Source: Halomonas sp. GT
GTDB taxonomy: Bacteria; Pseudomonadota; Gammaproteobacteria; Pseudomonadales; Halomonadaceae
Direction: 5' to 3'
NCBI RefSeq assembly: GCF_002082565.1
Contig: NZ_CP020562.1
Location: 496,001-560,000 of the forward strand
Length of the DNA: 64,000 nt
In this document: one piece after another, positions 50,242 to 57,078 of the stretch
Numbering within the stretch: the first letter of the stretch is position 1
How the letters are laid out: every line of letters starts with the position of its first letter
Notes under the pieces: generated by a model
What the model was told of the DNA's origin: nothing
The model's input: the letters and a program-made list of their open reading frames with translations, nothing else
Database searches by the model: none
Position numbers and translations under genes: made by a program

Positions 50242-50373
50242 ATGCACACAGCACAACTTACTCACCACGTACAAGCAAGGCCGGTATCGGCGGCTAGTGC
50301 TTGGGCGTGCGTTGCTGCGTTCTTTTATGCTGCCTATTGGTTTAGCCACGGTGTGCCCCTGGCCGACCAGTAG
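50242..50373 (+). CDS. Aromatic leader peptide 1 (attenuator peptide) upstream of DAHP synthase
   Basis: 43-codon ORF with AGGA 7 bases upstream of ATG 50242. Residues 27-34 read Phe-Phe-Tyr-Ala-Ala-Tyr-Trp-Phe, and Trp is also at 21, so seven of 43 residues are aromatic. The cluster (50320-50343) ends 5 bases before the first arm of a chain of alternative hairpins that finishes in a strong terminator at 50417-50459. This is the layout of a transcription attenuator that senses charged tRNA-Phe, tRNA-Tyr and tRNA-Trp, placed upstream of the gene for the first aromatic pathway enzyme. Function is inferred from arrangement. Confidence 0.75.
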   Translation: MHTAQLTHHVQARPVSAASAWACVAAFFYAAYWFSHGVPLADQ

Positions 50374-50459
50374 CGTCGCGTCATCAGGCACACCGACTAG
50401 GTTGCCTGCCGCATGCAAAGAAGCCTCGGTTGGTAACCCAGCCGAGGCTTCTTTTGTTT
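50349..50459 (+). promoter_or_regulatory. Aromatic attenuator: alternative hairpins and terminator
   Basis: Arm 1 CGGTGTGCC (50349-50357) pairs perfectly over 9 bp with arm 2 GGCACACCG (50387-50395). Part of arm 2, ACCGACT (50392-50398), can instead pair over 7 bp (two G-U) with arm 3 GGTTGGT (50428-50434), which would break the terminator. The terminator is a 13-bp stem AAAGAAGCCTCGG/CCGAGGCTTCTTT (50417-50429 with 50442-50454) followed by TTTGTTTT. A ribosome stalled on the aromatic codons would cover arm 1 and favour read-through. Confidence 0.75.
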
Positions 50460-50519
50460 TAACTGTTTATTTAGTTTAACTAGTCAGGTTTCACAGACAT
50501 TTCATCAAGGAGCTGCATC

Positions 50520-50696
50520 ATGATGTACCGCGCAAACTCTCTCGCTAATCTGCTCGCCAATGTTGCCAACTATATCGGTTATGGCTATGGCTGGCGATTT
50601 AGCGACGCGCGGTCGGTGCAAGCTGCCACCTCCGACCGTGCAAGCCAGGGTGGCAAGTTGTTGTTATCACGATGTCACACGCTTCCGGAGAGTTAA
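50520..50696 (+). CDS. Aromatic leader peptide 2, coupled to DAHP synthase
   Basis: 58-codon ORF with AAGGAG 7 bases upstream of ATG 50520 (a tandem ATG ATG). Residues 17-27 read NYIGYGYGWRF, giving three Tyr, one Trp and one Phe in a row of 11. The stop TAA at 50694 is 3 bases before the synthase ATG, and the synthase ribosome binding site GGAGAG lies inside this ORF, so translation is probably coupled. The codons after the cluster form two mutually exclusive hairpins. No protein family is recognised; a regulatory role is inferred. Confidence 0.65.
   Translation: MMYRANSLANLLANVANYIGYGYGWRFSDARSVQAATSDRASQGGKLLLSRCHTLPES
50607..50667 (+). promoter_or_regulatory. Second pair of exclusive hairpins inside leader 2
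   Basis: Hairpin A: GCGCGGTCGG (50607-50616) with CCGACCGTGC (50632-50641), 10 bp including one G-U. Hairpin B: TGCCACCT (50624-50631) with GGGTGGCA (50648-50655), 8 bp including one G-U, followed by AGTTGTTGTTAT. Each uses bases inside the other's loop, so only one can form. CTCCG (50630-50634) can also pair with CGGAG (50686-50690) at the synthase ribosome binding site. A stalled ribosome at the aromatic codons would block hairpin A. Confidence 0.55.
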
Positions 50697-50699
50697 GTT

Positions 50700-51779
50700 A
50701 TGAATGCCCATGTCAGTCCTGCTTGCACAACCTTGTCAAACCTAGCGTCATTAACAAATAGCCCCTCGAACTCATCGCAGCCATTGCCGTTGCCAGCAGA
50801 GCTACGCCGCAGTGTCGCTATCAATAACCAATTGGATGAGCAAATTGCCCGTCAGCGCCAAGCGGTTCAGCGCATCCTCAATGGTCAAGATAACCGCTTA
50901 TTAGTGGTTGTGGGCCCTTGCTCAGTCCACGATCCAAAAGCTGCGTTAGAGTATGCTGATCGTTTGGCTGCGCTAAGCGAAGAAGTTAGCGAGCAACTAT
51001 TACCAGTAATGCGTGTTTACGTAGAAAAGCCGCGTACCACCGTTGGCTGGAAAGGATTGGCATATGACCCTGGGTTAGATGGCCGTGGTGATATGTCAAA
51101 AGGCATCACTCTATCTCGTGAGCTTATGCACGCGGTTGCCTCACGGGGGTTGCCGGTGGCCACAGAGCTTTTACAGCCAATGCTAGCCCCCTACTTAGAT
51201 GATCTGCTGAGCTGGGTTGCCATTGGTGCTCGTACCACTGAGTCGCAGTTACACCGAGAGCTAGCAAGTGATCTTGCGGCAGCAGTGGGGTTTAAAAATG
51301 CGACGAGTGGCGACGTTCAGGTTGCCATTGATGCAATGCAGGCAGCGGCTCATTCCCATCAGCGTTTCGCAATGGATAATGAAGGACGCCCGATCATGCA
51401 GGAAACGGCTGGTAACCCCAATACGCATGTGGTGTTACGAGGCGGTCATGGCGAGCCAAACTACCAGGCGCATCATGTGCGAGCAGCGGTGAATACTTTA
51501 CGAGACGCCGGACAGAACCCTCGCTTAATGGTGGACTGCAGTCACGCCAATGCGCGCAAAGATCACCGACGCCAAAGCGAAGTGATGCTCGACGTGTTGG
51601 CGCAGCGCAAGGCAGGCGATGCAAACCTAGTGGCGCTAATGCTCGAAAGTTACCTGTTCGAAGGTAAGCAAGCGCTGTCGCCTAACGCGATGCGCTACGG
51701 TGTATCGGTGACCGATGCCTGCGTGAGTTGGGAAACCACTGAACGGTTGCTAAAAACCGCTGCTGATCGAATGAGTTAA
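50700..51779 (+). CDS. aroG: 3-deoxy-7-phosphoheptulonate (DAHP) synthase, class I
   Basis: Condenses phosphoenolpyruvate and erythrose 4-phosphate at the entry to the shikimate pathway. The 359 residues have a flexible N-terminal extension of about 35 residues, then the class I core: LLVVVGPCSVHDPKAALEYA (metal Cys), RVYVEKPRTTVGWKGL, ATSGDVQVAIDAM, VLRGGHGEPNY and MVDCSHANARKDH. I cannot tell from motifs which amino acid inhibits it, so the symbol marks the AroF/G/H family. Leader elements upstream suggest control by aromatic amino acid supply. Confidence 0.94.
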   Translation: MNAHVSPACTTLSNLASLTNSPSNSSQPLPLPAELRRSVAINNQLDEQIARQRQAVQRILNGQDNRLLVVVGPCSVHDPKAALEYADRLAALSEEVSEQLLPVMRVYVEKPRTTVGWKGLAYDPGLDGRGDMSKGITLSRELMHAVASRGLPVATELLQPMLAPYLDDLLSWVAIGARTTESQLHRELASDLAAAVGFKNATSGDVQVAIDAMQAAAHSHQRFAMDNEGRPIMQETAGNPNTHVVLRGGHGEPNYQAHHVRAAVNTLRDAGQNPRLMVDCSHANARKDHRRQSEVMLDVLAQRKAGDANLVALMLESYLFEGKQALSPNAMRYGVSVTDACVSWETTERLLKTAADRMS

Positions 51780-51868
51780 CCCCGTTATCTTCCAGCAGTT
51801 TGATAATCTCTTGTTTGCCCTGGCCAGCCCCGTATCATAAGAGACTACTTTTTATGATGAGGTTGGCC

Positions 51869-52381
51869 ATGGTTTTCACCCTTGAGCAGCATAATCCCAG
51901 TAGTTACCAGCGCAAGGCGCGAATGATCAGTATTGCCATGGCAGGGCAATTAATTGTCTTCGGGTTACTTTTCTCGATGCTTTTAACCTCCGCTTTTGGC
52001 AGCAGTTTATGGCTCAATGGGTTAGGAGTTTTCCTTGGCTTGTTGGCAACCAGTGCACTGTTTGCGGTACTGAAGGATCGGCCGTGGATGACTGAAATGC
52101 GTTACGTATGGCAACTCAAACATCACCTTTCCCATATTAGCGGCTACTTACAACCACTGCGTCGGGGCGTGGAAGAAGATAACCGTGTGGCGCTGGATAT
52201 TGTGACGTTTTACCATCAGGGCATGACGCAGCTTGCAGAACTTAACGGCCGTACTACCGATGATGATTCCGAACGCCTAGCTGAAAAAATGCAGATAAAG
52301 CTAAAGCGAGAAGAACTGGGGCTACCAGCCCAGGTTGACAGTTTTGATCCGCAGGACTTAAAAGCATTTAAGCGTCGCTAA
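51869..52381 (+). CDS. DUF3087 family membrane protein
   Basis: 170 residues from ATG 51869, chosen because GAGG lies 6 bases upstream; in-frame ATGs at 51854 and 51857 lack a site. Two membrane segments span about 25-48 and 52-72, followed by a cytoplasmic helical region with the pattern DRPWMTEMRYVWQLKHHLS and LDIVTFYHQGMTQLAELNG that I recognise from DUF3087 proteins of Pseudomonas. No function is known. It stands alone after the DAHP synthase gene. Confidence 0.75.
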   Translation: MVFTLEQHNPSSYQRKARMISIAMAGQLIVFGLLFSMLLTSAFGSSLWLNGLGVFLGLLATSALFAVLKDRPWMTEMRYVWQLKHHLSHISGYLQPLRRGVEEDNRVALDIVTFYHQGMTQLAELNGRTTDDDSERLAEKMQIKLKREELGLPAQVDSFDPQDLKAFKRR

Positions 52382-52541
52382 CTGAAGCGAAATTTGTTTA
52401 TTAAGAAGAACGATGCCGAACGCTAAGTAGACGCCATTGACGATATCTAGATGATGAATGGCATTACAAAGATAGCGGTATGAATAGTAATCACGGTAAC
52501 AATAATGGTAACAACAGTCATAACAACAGGGAGCAGGATGC

Positions 52542-53282
52542 ATGACTTACTCATCTAATCGGTTAACTGGTTTAATTGCGCTGACTGCCGCGGTTGTGTT
52601 GTCTGGCTGTGCAAATACTGGGACAACACCTGCTGATTCTGCTGCTGGCGTATCCAAAACAACCGTGCACAGCAGTGCCCCGTTACTGCCTGCTGTTTTG
52701 TTTCCAGGCAGCGCGTCCCACTTTGACGCTTGGGAGTGTCAGCCTGCAAATCAGAACCTAGTGACTGCGGTGAACGACGATAACCTGCGTCTTTGGTCAC
52801 TGCATGGAGCCTGGCGTTTACCGGAAGCGATTGTGGCAAGCGGTGCGCGCTATCAAGATGGTGAGATCAGCTTCTGGAACCGAGGCGATCAGGCGCAGGT
52901 AGAAACACCGCGTGGTCAGCTTCAATGTCAGCAAGGGCAGCGTCGAGCAGCAGCAACCCGTGCGGATCACCCCGGCGTGATGTTTCTAGGACGTGGTAAT
53001 GAGCCCGGCTGGTCGATTGAGCTTGCCCATGACGCGCCGATGATGACCTGGACAACGAACTACGGCAGCGAGACGCAAACGATGCCCTATATGGTTAGCG
53101 TCATGGATAATGAAGCGGGTAGGGTGGTGATTGAGAATGCCAGCGCTAATCAGTTTTTCCGTGTACGTATTGAATCAGGCGCCTGTTTTGATGATATGAA
53201 AGGCCAGCCATATCCCGCCCGAGTCACATTGACCATCGGCGGGGAGCAGTACAAAGGCTGCGGCCAGGGTATTGCCCCTTAA
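52542..53282 (+). CDS. Lipoprotein with MliC-like and COG3650-like domains
   Basis: 246-residue lipoprotein: signal peptide with lipobox LSGC, lipidated Cys at residue 23, then a linker rich in Thr and Ser. Residues about 62-135 resemble MliC lysozyme inhibitors (AWECQPANQNL, then VASGARYQDGEISFWNRGDQA and a Cys). Residues about 145-245 match the COG3650-type lipoprotein domain (FLGRGNEPGWSIEL, FFRVRIESGACFDDM, YKGCGQG). It probably sits in the outer membrane and may protect against lysozyme; domain calls are from memory of family patterns. Confidence 0.75.
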   Translation: MTYSSNRLTGLIALTAAVVLSGCANTGTTPADSAAGVSKTTVHSSAPLLPAVLFPGSASHFDAWECQPANQNLVTAVNDDNLRLWSLHGAWRLPEAIVASGARYQDGEISFWNRGDQAQVETPRGQLQCQQGQRRAAATRADHPGVMFLGRGNEPGWSIELAHDAPMMTWTTNYGSETQTMPYMVSVMDNEAGRVVIENASANQFFRVRIESGACFDDMKGQPYPARVTLTIGGEQYKGCGQGIAP

Positions 53283-53312
53283 TTGGTGCGGCCTTTTGAA
53301 CCCGCTGGTGTG

Positions 53313-54383
53313 TTAGCAACGGTAAAGGAAAGGCTCTACACGCCAGTGGGACTCGATAAAATCGCTAGCGCATAGGGCGGTGACGTTTCCTGTGGCTCTA
53401 ACCGCGAGTCTTGAAAGTGTCGAAAGGCGAAGCCCGCGAGATGTGTCTAGTTCTTCGCTAACCTCCACTGGGCGCCAAAGGTCATCATCCCGCGTTGCCA
53501 GGGTAAAACTGAATGGATGAAACCCGGGAAAGCCAAGGCGAATATCCGTGGCGATCAACGTTTCCTGGCCATCAATCCACTGCGTGTCATAGCGTAAAAA
53601 TGGACCAGTAAACCACGCCAGCCGTTGCCCTAGCGGCCCTGATAGCGCTGCTTCCTCAAGAGCGATGTTGCGCTTTATCGGTTCAAGTGTTGGCTCGCGC
53701 TGCCCATCAAATACGCTGATCAAACTCTCATAATAACGATCTTCGTCAATAACGGTGCTGCGCCAAAGTGCAATATTGAACGGGGTGGGTTGAATCAATA
53801 CAGGGGCTGACTGCAATCCAGCGTCCGCTAATGCTGGCGCTAAGCGCTGCTCAACGCTCCACTTTGCGCCTGCCGCCAGTAGTAAATACATGCTGGATAC
53901 TGCTAATCCGACTGTACAAGCCCTACGTACTTTTTTAGCAGCAATGGCGATAATCAGCGCTATCAATAGTGGCAGGGTATAAAAAGGGTCGATAATAAAT
54001 ACGATAGGCCACGCTGCAGGTGGCATATCTAGCGGCCAAAATAGCTGAGTGCCATAGGTGGTCAAGGCATCTAGTAGCGGATGAGTGATCAAAATGAGCG
54101 CAAAAAAGCACCACCATCTTCCCAAAGATATATCCCGGGCAGGCGCGAAACGGTTACACAGCAGCGCTAATAGTGTGGCTAACCCGGTGAGTACAAACAG
54201 CGAGTGGCTAAAACCGCGATGCTCTGTCACATTGGCCACGGCATCGCCATAGTCAAGCACTACGTCAAGGTCGGGTAAGGTACCGAGCAGCGCACCGATA
54301 AGCACGGCTTTACGGCCCAACCGTTTGCCCAACACAGCACCACCTATGGCGCCCCCAAGAGCTGCTTGTGTGATTGAGTCCAC
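53313..54383 (-). CDS. DUF457/YdjM-type membrane metal-dependent hydrolase
   Basis: 356 residues from GTG 54383, which has AAGGAG 6 bases upstream; the open frame to 54416 is not needed. The N-terminus DSITQAALGGAIGGAVLGKR is typical of the YdjM/YbcI-like family. Conserved His and Asp residues lie in LGTLPDLDVVLDYGD, TEHRGFSHSLFVLTG and ITHPLLDALTTYGTQLFWP, suggesting a metal site in the membrane. Four to five membrane segments fill residues 15-190 and a soluble domain follows. Substrate is unknown. Confidence 0.8.
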   Translation of the reverse strand: MDSITQAALGGAIGGAVLGKRLGRKAVLIGALLGTLPDLDVVLDYGDAVANVTEHRGFSHSLFVLTGLATLLALLCNRFAPARDISLGRWWCFFALILITHPLLDALTTYGTQLFWPLDMPPAAWPIVFIIDPFYTLPLLIALIIAIAAKKVRRACTVGLAVSSMYLLLAAGAKWSVEQRLAPALADAGLQSAPVLIQPTPFNIALWRSTVIDEDRYYESLISVFDGQREPTLEPIKRNIALEEAALSGPLGQRLAWFTGPFLRYDTQWIDGQETLIATDIRLGFPGFHPFSFTLATRDDDLWRPVEVSEELDTSRGLRLSTLSRLAVRATGNVTALCASDFIESHWRVEPFLYRC

Positions 54384-54410
54384 GAATATCTCCTTGGGGT
54401 GACCCCCGAA

Positions 54411-54438
54411 TTCCAAGCAATTAATATATTATTATACA
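54411..54438 (+). promoter_or_regulatory. Possible A+T-rich promoter of the DUF411 gene
   Basis: The short divergent gap holds TTCCAA and TATACA 16 bases apart inside an A+T run, next to the start of the DUF411 gene. The -35 match is weak. Confidence 0.3.
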
Positions 54439-54460
54439 GATCTGTGAGGAGGGTGTTTGA

Positions 54461-54910
54461 ATGTCACAAAATCGTCTAATTAAGTATTTTGCCATTAGTC
54501 TTCTTGCCACGTATTCGCTCAGCGCGTTAGCAGCACCTACTATTGATGTGCACAGTGACCCTAACTGTGGCTGTTGCAGTGCGTGGGTAAGCCACCTGGA
54601 AGAGGCTGGGTTTGATGTTAACCATCACCGTGACGACGACCTACGGTCTATCAAAATGGCCAACGGCGTTCCGCCCGAACTCGCTTCCTGTCACACGGCC
54701 ATTGTTGAGGGCTACGTGATTGAAGGTCATGTGCCTGCGTCAGATATTCAGCGACTACTGGAAGAGCAACCAGAGGTCGTTGGGCTAACGGTGCCGGGCA
54801 TGCCGCATGGTTCTCCAGGCATGGAAACAGGTCGAGTTGATGATTACGCTGTTCTCAGCTGGACCCGCAACGACAGCACCCCGACTATCTTTAGCGAATA
54901 TACCCAGTAA
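54461..54910 (+). CDS. DUF411 periplasmic metal-binding protein
   Basis: 149 residues with a signal peptide ending near SALAA (residue 24). The mature part begins PTIDVHSDPNCGCCSAWVSHLEEAG with a Cys-x-Cys-Cys motif. A second Cys and His lie in ELASCHTAIVEGYVIEGHVP, and Met/His-rich PGMPHGSPGME is near 115. This is the DUF411 pattern, whose members often accompany copper resistance genes. No copper pump or regulator is adjacent here, so a metal-handling role is inference. GAGGAGG precedes the ATG. Confidence 0.85.
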   Translation: MSQNRLIKYFAISLLATYSLSALAAPTIDVHSDPNCGCCSAWVSHLEEAGFDVNHHRDDDLRSIKMANGVPPELASCHTAIVEGYVIEGHVPASDIQRLLEEQPEVVGLTVPGMPHGSPGMETGRVDDYAVLSWTRNDSTPTIFSEYTQ

Positions 54911-54928
54911 TGATGAAGGGAGAATGAC

Positions 54929-55369
54929 ATGCAGTTTTTGCACACCATGGTAAGGGTAAGCGACTTAGATGCATCGTTGAAATTTTACTGCGATCTTTTG
55001 GGATTGAAAGAAGTGCGCCGCAAAGAAAACGAAAAAGGCCGTTTTACGCTGGTCTTTCTCGCCGCGCCGGAAGATGAAGCGCGTTCAGAGCGCTTAACAG
55101 CACCAGAGCTTGAGTTAACCTATAACTGGGATCCAGAAGAAGTCGCCGGGGGGCGCAACTTCGGGCATTTGGCCTATCGCGTTGACGATATTTACGCGCT
55201 ATGCAAAAAGCTTCAAGATAACGGCGTTACCATTAACCGCCCGCCGCGGGATGGGCATATGGCGTTCGTGAAGTCGCCCGACGGTATTTCTGTCGAGCTA
55301 CTGCAAAAAGGCGATGCGTTGCCCCCTCAGGAGCCATGGGCGTCAATGGGAAACAGCGGAAGCTGGTAA
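54929..55369 (+). CDS. gloA: Lactoylglutathione lyase (glyoxalase I)
   Basis: Converts the methylglyoxal-glutathione hemithioacetal to lactoylglutathione. The 146 residues of vicinal-oxygen-chelate fold contain LHTMVRVSDLDASLKFYCDLLG (metal His5), ELTYNWD (Glu), NFGHLAYRVDDIYALC (His) and GISVELLQKGD (Glu), giving the full set of four metal ligands. GAAGGGAGA precedes the ATG. It is 18 bases after the DUF411 gene and probably co-transcribed. Confidence 0.92.
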   Translation: MQFLHTMVRVSDLDASLKFYCDLLGLKEVRRKENEKGRFTLVFLAAPEDEARSERLTAPELELTYNWDPEEVAGGRNFGHLAYRVDDIYALCKKLQDNGVTINRPPRDGHMAFVKSPDGISVELLQKGDALPPQEPWASMGNSGSW

Positions 55370-55393
55370 TTTGTCAATAAGGAGCATGAGACA

Positions 55394-55846
55394 GTGACGG
55401 TCAAATTTGGAGCAATGCTAGCCGGTGTGGCTACCGCACTATTAATCAGTGCCTGCAGCAGTACACCAGAGCAAGAGAGCCCGGCAGCGCCGGAAAGCGC
55501 GTCGCTGTCAGGCGCGATAGTCGATCAGCGTTGGAATTTGCTATTAGTAGGTACCGATGAGCGGGTATCGTTACCCGATACGCCATTCTTTCAAATTGGA
55601 CGCGACGGCAGCGTGAGCGGCTCGGATGGTTGTAACCGATTTACCGGCAGTGTGGAGCTGGGTGAAAACCAACGTATCGAGTTTAGCCAGCTCGCGTCGA
55701 CACGCATGGCTTGCCCCAATATGGAAGACGCCAAACGGGTAACAGATATGCTCGACACGGCCTATCGCTACCTAATCGACCACGATCGGCTGGTGTTTTT
55801 TGGACCAGATAGCCGCGTATTAGGCGGCTGGCGCGAGGCTAACTAA
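55394..55846 (+). CDS. META-domain lipoprotein (HslJ-like)
   Basis: 150 residues from GTG 55394, with AAGGAGCATGAGACA upstream. The signal peptide ends in the lipobox LISAC with Cys at residue 21. The META domain spans about 45-148, with DQRWNLLLVG, GRDGSVSGSDGCNRFTGSVE and LASTRMACPNMEDAKRVTDM, the HslJ/META pattern. Members are linked to heat shock and novobiocin resistance in E. coli. It is the last gene of the DUF411-gloA run and converges with the minus-strand operon. Confidence 0.87.
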   Translation: MTVKFGAMLAGVATALLISACSSTPEQESPAAPESASLSGAIVDQRWNLLLVGTDERVSLPDTPFFQIGRDGSVSGSDGCNRFTGSVELGENQRIEFSQLASTRMACPNMEDAKRVTDMLDTAYRYLIDHDRLVFFGPDSRVLGGWREAN

Positions 55847-55875
55847 GCCTTCAGTTAGAACCTGGTCGCAGTTAT

Positions 55876-57078
55876 CTAGTGCTTAAAAGGCGGATTGAAG
55901 CGAGCAATAAAGCGCGCATCAATCCGCTTTTTCCATTCCCATACCCAGCGGCCTGAGAAACCGATGGCACCTCTGCTGGCAATTGCATGCCCGTCGCCAG
56001 TACCTATTAGAGCCAGTACACGTTTTGGTGGCTTCCAGTTGACCAGCGGTTCATTGTGACAGGCGGCGCGCAGGTTATCCGCCAGCACTGGCCCCTGGCG
56101 CACGGCATAAACTCCGGCTTTGGGTAGTGGGGAAGAGTTCAGTGGAGAAGAGTACAGTGGCGATGAGTGCGGTGATGAGTTGAAGGCTGCGCAGTCTCCT
56201 GCGGCAAAAAGCCCCGGTTGGCCCGCTACCTCAAGTGTCTTATTTACCTGGATAAATCCCCGCTGATTCAGCGGCAGAGCGGTGTCTTGCAGCCAAGGCT
56301 GGCCTATGGCGCCGGTAGCCCACAGTACGATATCCGCGTCAATCAGTTCGCCTTTAGAGGTTTGGACGCCACCTGCTGTTAGCGCCTGGCCGCGGACACC
56401 GTGCAGCACCGTAATACCTGCCCGGCGTAGAGCTCGTTGGGTTAACCAGCGAGGTAGCCGACCCGCATCGGGTAACAGTGTCGTTGATGCGCTGACTAGC
56501 CTACCTTGCCAAGTAATATCTGAGCGTTGTTGACGAAGCTGCGTTAACACACTCATTAAGGTTTCGCAGCCTGCTGCGCCGCCGCCTACGCTTACTAGCT
56601 GCTGTGTAGAACCATGCGGGAACTGGTCGACTTTCTCTCTTAGCACTTGCCAGCGGTAGTGCAGTGAACTCAGCGGTCGCATCGCCAACAAGTAGGGGCC
56701 TTGTTCGCCATGCTTTTCGAGAAACGGCTGTTCAGGCAACCTTAAGGTAGAACCCACGTTAAATGAGGCCACATCAAAATGGATCGCCTCGCCGTTCGCT
56801 AGCGCTATCTGGCGCTTAGTGGGATCGAGAGCCGTTGCAGGCGAAGTGATTAAGCGAGCGCCAGCCCGTTGAGATAGCGCCGCCACGTCAATTTGTGTTT
56901 CGCGTAGCGAGCATTCCCCTGCCAGCCACGCTGGCACGCTGCCAGAATAGGCTGACAGGGCACTGTCGCTAACCACGGTGATAGCGATTGACGGATCTGG
57001 GTGCTGAGCAAAGGCTTCCAGCACGAAGGCATGGGCATGGCCCGCGCCAATCAGCACGAGGTCTTTCATGGAGGGCAT
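55876..57078 (-). CDS. FAD-dependent oxidoreductase, stand-alone SelD-N-type
   Basis: 400 residues from ATG 57078, whose bases overlap the upstream stop as TGATG; ATG 57069 is also possible. The dinucleotide fold KDLVLIGAGHAHAFVLEAF and the segment SAYSGSVPAWLAGECSLRE match the oxidoreductase domain found at the N-terminus of some SelD (selenophosphate synthetase) proteins. The second nucleotide loop VSVGGGAAGCETLMSVL and the FAD end LFAAGDCAAF are present. Between this and KAGVYAVRQGPVLADNLRA sits a Ser-Ser-Pro repeat insertion. No SelD kinase domain is attached. It is the last gene of the operon. Confidence 0.8.
   Translation of the reverse strand: MPSMKDLVLIGAGHAHAFVLEAFAQHPDPSIAITVVSDSALSAYSGSVPAWLAGECSLRETQIDVAALSQRAGARLITSPATALDPTKRQIALANGEAIHFDVASFNVGSTLRLPEQPFLEKHGEQGPYLLAMRPLSSLHYRWQVLREKVDQFPHGSTQQLVSVGGGAAGCETLMSVLTQLRQQRSDITWQGRLVSASTTLLPDAGRLPRWLTQRALRRAGITVLHGVRGQALTAGGVQTSKGELIDADIVLWATGAIGQPWLQDTALPLNQRGFIQVNKTLEVAGQPGLFAAGDCAAFNSSPHSSPLYSSPLNSSPLPKAGVYAVRQGPVLADNLRAACHNEPLVNWKPPKRVLALIGTGDGHAIASRGAIGFSGRWVWEWKKRIDARFIARFNPPFKH
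56126..56170. repeat. 15-bp coding tandem repeat in the SelD-N-type oxidoreductase
   Basis: Three successive 15-base units, AGTGGGGAAGAGTTC, AGTGGAGAAGAGTAC and AGTGGCGATGAGTGC, with a degenerate fourth. On the coding strand they give a Ser-Ser-Pro-rich loop. The period keeps the reading frame, so copy number could vary without inactivating the protein. Confidence 0.85.

Noticed and set aside
50161-50418. 85-codon ORF on the minus strand over the leader 1 region
   Set aside because: No ribosome binding site or recognisable protein. The plus strand has a ribosome binding site, aromatic codon cluster and hairpins that explain the sequence better.
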